Positions 6,655-8,364 of a stretch of 8,364 nt of DNA are shown here, in pieces; within the stretch, counting starts at the first letter, position 1; every line of letters starts with the position of its first letter. The stretch covers positions 1 through 8,364 of the forward strand of contig JAOUGG010000084.1 of NCBI GenBank assembly GCA_029857855.1, read 5' to 3'. Made by a program: the position numbers and the translations under genes. Source of the DNA: Acidimicrobiia bacterium. Its GTDB lineage: Bacteria; Actinomycetota; Acidimicrobiia; Acidimicrobiales; SZUA-35. Under the pieces are notes generated by a model. That model had not been told where the DNA came from. It did no database searches and saw only the letters and a list, made by a program, of their open reading frames with translations.

Positions 6655-7191
6655 GTGGCCGATCAAACCGAAACCCAACAGGGCTGGTTGACCGAAGAGG
6701 ACATCGTCACCGTGCGCGGCCGCGTGCCCATCGTGTACGTCGAGGCCGTCCCGGTTCGGGTCGATGATCACGGCGAAGTGACCCGGGTCGGGCTGCTGCT
6801 GCGGGCGATGCCCGACGGCACCATCAGCCGCAGTGTGGTCAGCGGTCGCATCCTGTTCGGTGAACGGCTCCGCGACGCTTTGATCCGCAACATCGAAAAG
6901 GACCTCGGCTCGCTCGCCCTCCCGAAGATCCCGGTACACCCGTCGCCCTGCACGGTGGTCGAATACTTCCCGGACGGTGACGTGTCCGGCTTCACCGACC
7001 CCCGGCAGCACGCCGTCAGCCTGGTCTACGTCGTTCCGGTCGAGGGCATCTGCGAACCGTCGCAGGTCACCCTCGACATCGCCTGGCTCACCCCCGACGA
7101 GGCCGACAGCGACGAGGTCCGAGCCGAGATGACCTCGGGCCAGGACCGCCTCCTTCGCCTCGCCCTCGCTCACGCCGGCTGTTTACCGTAG
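6655..7191 (+). CDS. DUF4916 / Nudix-like protein with degenerate Nudix box
   Basis: The 178-residue product resembles small actinobacterial proteins of the DUF4916 group, often labelled Nudix-family. The start is typical: GWLTEEDIVTVRGRVPIVYVEAVPVR, then GEVTRVGLLLR. The segment GRILFGERLRDALIRNIEKDLG aligns with the Nudix box Gx5Ex7REUxEExGU in length and keeps the G, the first E, the R and the last G. The glutamate of RE is Asn and the paired EE is Lys-Asp, so the usual metal-binding set is incomplete. It probably keeps the fold but may lack standard nucleoside-diphosphate hydrolase activity. The GTG at 6655 is chosen for its AGGAG 5 nt upstream (6645-6649). It is divergent from dnaK and lies 75 nt upstream of the phosphofructokinase gene on the same strand, so co-transcription is possible. 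The substrate is unknown, and the family assignment is from recall of sequence patterns. Confidence 0.75.
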   Translation: MADQTETQQGWLTEEDIVTVRGRVPIVYVEAVPVRVDDHGEVTRVGLLLRAMPDGTISRSVVSGRILFGERLRDALIRNIEKDLGSLALPKIPVHPSPCTVVEYFPDGDVSGFTDPRQHAVSLVYVVPVEGICEPSQVTLDIAWLTPDEADSDEVRAEMTSGQDRLLRLALAHAGCLP

Positions 7192-7266
7192 CGACACCGG
7201 CTACCCTGTCTGCCTGGTCTCAACGACGAGCCCTCCGCAACGACCAAGCAAGCAACAGGAGCAGAT

Positions 7267-8364
7267 ATGAAGGTCGCAATTCTGACCGGTGGCGGCGACG
7301 TACCGGGCCTCAATCCGTGCATCAAGGCGGCCGTCAACCGAGTGGTCGACGCCGGGTCGGAGATCATCGGCATTCGTCGCGGCTGGGGAGGGCTCGTGGC
7401 CTGCAACCCGGCCGATCCCGACACCCTGGCCGCCAACACCATGCCGCTCGACACGGCTCGTGTCCGCACCGTCGACCGCACCGGTGGCACCTTCCTCCAC
7501 ACCTCCCGCACCAATCCCGGTCGGGTCAAGGGCTCCGAGGTTCCCGACTTCCTACGCGCTGGCGCACCCGATCGGTTCACCGGTGACGGGCCCCATGATC
7601 TCACCGCCCATGTCCTGTCGGTCCTGGAGACCCTCGGCGTCGATGCGCTGCTGCCGATCGGCGGCGACGACACCCTGTCCTACGGGCTGCGCATGCACAA
7701 CGAGGGTGTGCCCGTCATCGCCATCCCCAAGACGATGGACAACGACGTGCACGGCACCGACTACTGCATCGGATTCTCCACCGCAGTGACCCGGGGTGTG
7801 GAGTTCATTCACAACCTGCGCACGTCCACCGGGTCGCATGAGCGGATCGCCATCGTCGAGCTGTTCGGCCGCTACTCGGGTGAGACGTCGCTGATCACGG
7901 CCTACCTCTCGGGGGTCGATCGGGCGCTCATCTCGGAGGTGCCGTTCGACATCGACGCGCTGGCCGACATGGTCATGGCCGACAAGGCGGCCAACCCGTC
8001 GCACTACGCCATGATCACGGTGTCGGAAGGGGCAACCCTGAAGGGCGGCGACGTTCATCTTTCGGGCGAGGCCGACGCCTACGGCCACCGCAAGCTCGGC
8101 GGCATCGGCCGCACCCTCGGCGAATTGCTGAAGGACGCAACCGGCGAGGGCATCATCCTGCAAGAGGTGGCCTATCTCATGCGCTCGGGCCGCCCCGACA
8201 GCCTCGACCTGATGGTGGCCACCAACTACGCCGTCATGGCCGCCGACCTCGCGCTGGACGGTTCGTCGGGCCGCATGGTGGCACTCCGCTCGGGCACCTA
8301 CACCAACGTGCCGATCAGCGTGACCGGCGAGGGCGTGAAGCGGGTCGACATCGACGAACTGTAC
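7267..8364 (+). CDS. 6-phosphofructokinase, predicted pyrophosphate-dependent type (3' end outside window)
   Basis: The visible 366 codons run off the window without a stop. The protein begins [16 protein letters not shown], the phosphofructokinase phosphate-binding start, and has IGGDDT (131-136), PKTMDND (154-160, with catalytic Asp158), [13 protein letters not shown] (190-202) and SEGA (253-256). It phosphorylates fructose 6-phosphate to fructose 1,6-bisphosphate in glycolysis. At the two donor-discriminating positions (E. coli Gly104 and Gly124) it has Asp135 and Lys155, the combination known from PPi-dependent enzymes; such enzymes work reversibly. The usual GxxQRGGxPxxxDR motif is replaced by [14 protein letters not shown] (302-315), and the usual M-G-R reads F-G-R. 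This marks a divergent clade, not the mycobacterial PfkA type, which has GGEGT. The ATG at 7267 has AGGAG 5 nt upstream (7257-7261). The 75-nt gap before it contains a TACCCT hexamer (7202-7207) that could be a -10. Confidence 0.9.
   Translation, partial: MKVAILTGGGDVPGLNPCIKAAVNRVVDAGSEIIGIRRGWGGLVACNPADPDTLAANTMPLDTARVRTVDRTGGTFLHTSRTNPGRVKGSEVPDFLRAGAPDRFTGDGPHDLTAHVLSVLETLGVDALLPIGGDDTLSYGLRMHNEGVPVIAIPKTMDNDVHGTDYCIGFSTAVTRGVEFIHNLRTSTGSHERIAIVELFGRYSGETSLITAYLSGVDRALISEVPFDIDALADMVMADKAANPSHYAMITVSEGATLKGGDVHLSGEADAYGHRKLGGIGRTLGELLKDATGEGIILQEVAYLMRSGRPDSLDLMVATNYAVMAADLALDGSSGRMVALRSGTYTNVPISVTGEGVKRVDIDELY

Noticed and set aside
6583..7173. Minus-strand open frame of 196 codons opposite the DUF4916 gene
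   Set aside because: The plus-strand gene has a good ribosome-binding site and family motifs; the antisense product is Asp/Gly/His-rich as expected for a shadow frame.
7202..7207. TACCCT as a -10 for the phosphofructokinase gene
   Set aside because: It is plausible by position, but the only -35-like sequence (TTTACC, 7182-7187) is 14 nt away, too close; read-through from the upstream gene is equally possible.
7552..8163. Minus-strand open frame of 203 codons opposite the phosphofructokinase gene
   Set aside because: It lies inside an unmistakable phosphofructokinase coding region and has no motif of its own.

Overview
The window is GC-rich, densely coded chromosomal DNA of an actinobacterium. 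The evidence is the gene order dnaK-grpE-dnaJ-hspR, a HAIR-type (HspR-binding) operator at the dnaK promoter, a DnaK without the N-domain insert typical of Gram-negative homologues, and a DUF4916-type gene. Acidimicrobiia or a relative is plausible, but this is an inference and no marker here settles it.

Layout from left to right. At 2-778 (+) is the 3' part of a right-handed beta-helix protein whose start lies outside the window. It converges on a minus-strand block, read right to left, that fills 6319 to 819: dnaK, grpE (overlapping dnaK by 4 nt), dnaJ, hspR and a ybdK-type carboxylate-amine ligase. The only long gap in that block is the 126-nt grpE-dnaJ space, which holds three consecutive stem-loops. 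The 335-nt gap upstream of dnaK (6320-6654) carries the heat-shock promoter with its HAIR operator and, beside it, a second AT-rich inverted repeat. To the right, on the plus strand, are a small Nudix-fold-like DUF4916 gene (6655-7191) and a phosphofructokinase (7267 onward, open at the window edge) whose signature residues point to pyrophosphate rather than ATP as phosphoryl donor.

How the parts work together. DnaK, its nucleotide-exchange factor GrpE and its J-protein DnaJ form the Hsp70 folding machine. HspR is the MerR-family repressor of this operon; in studied actinobacteria it binds HAIR sites with DnaK as co-repressor, so free DnaK shuts down its own synthesis. ybdK follows hspR by 49 nt and may be read from the operon, from its own leaderless promoter, or both.

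I found no clear undescribed system. The points most worth checking are the triple-hairpin grpE-dnaJ spacer (one hairpin carries HAIR-like half-sites at unusual spacing), the inverted repeat beside the dnaK operator, the degenerate Nudix box of the DUF4916 protein, and the PPi-type signature of the phosphofructokinase. No tRNA, rRNA, CRISPR array, insertion sequence or attachment site was seen.
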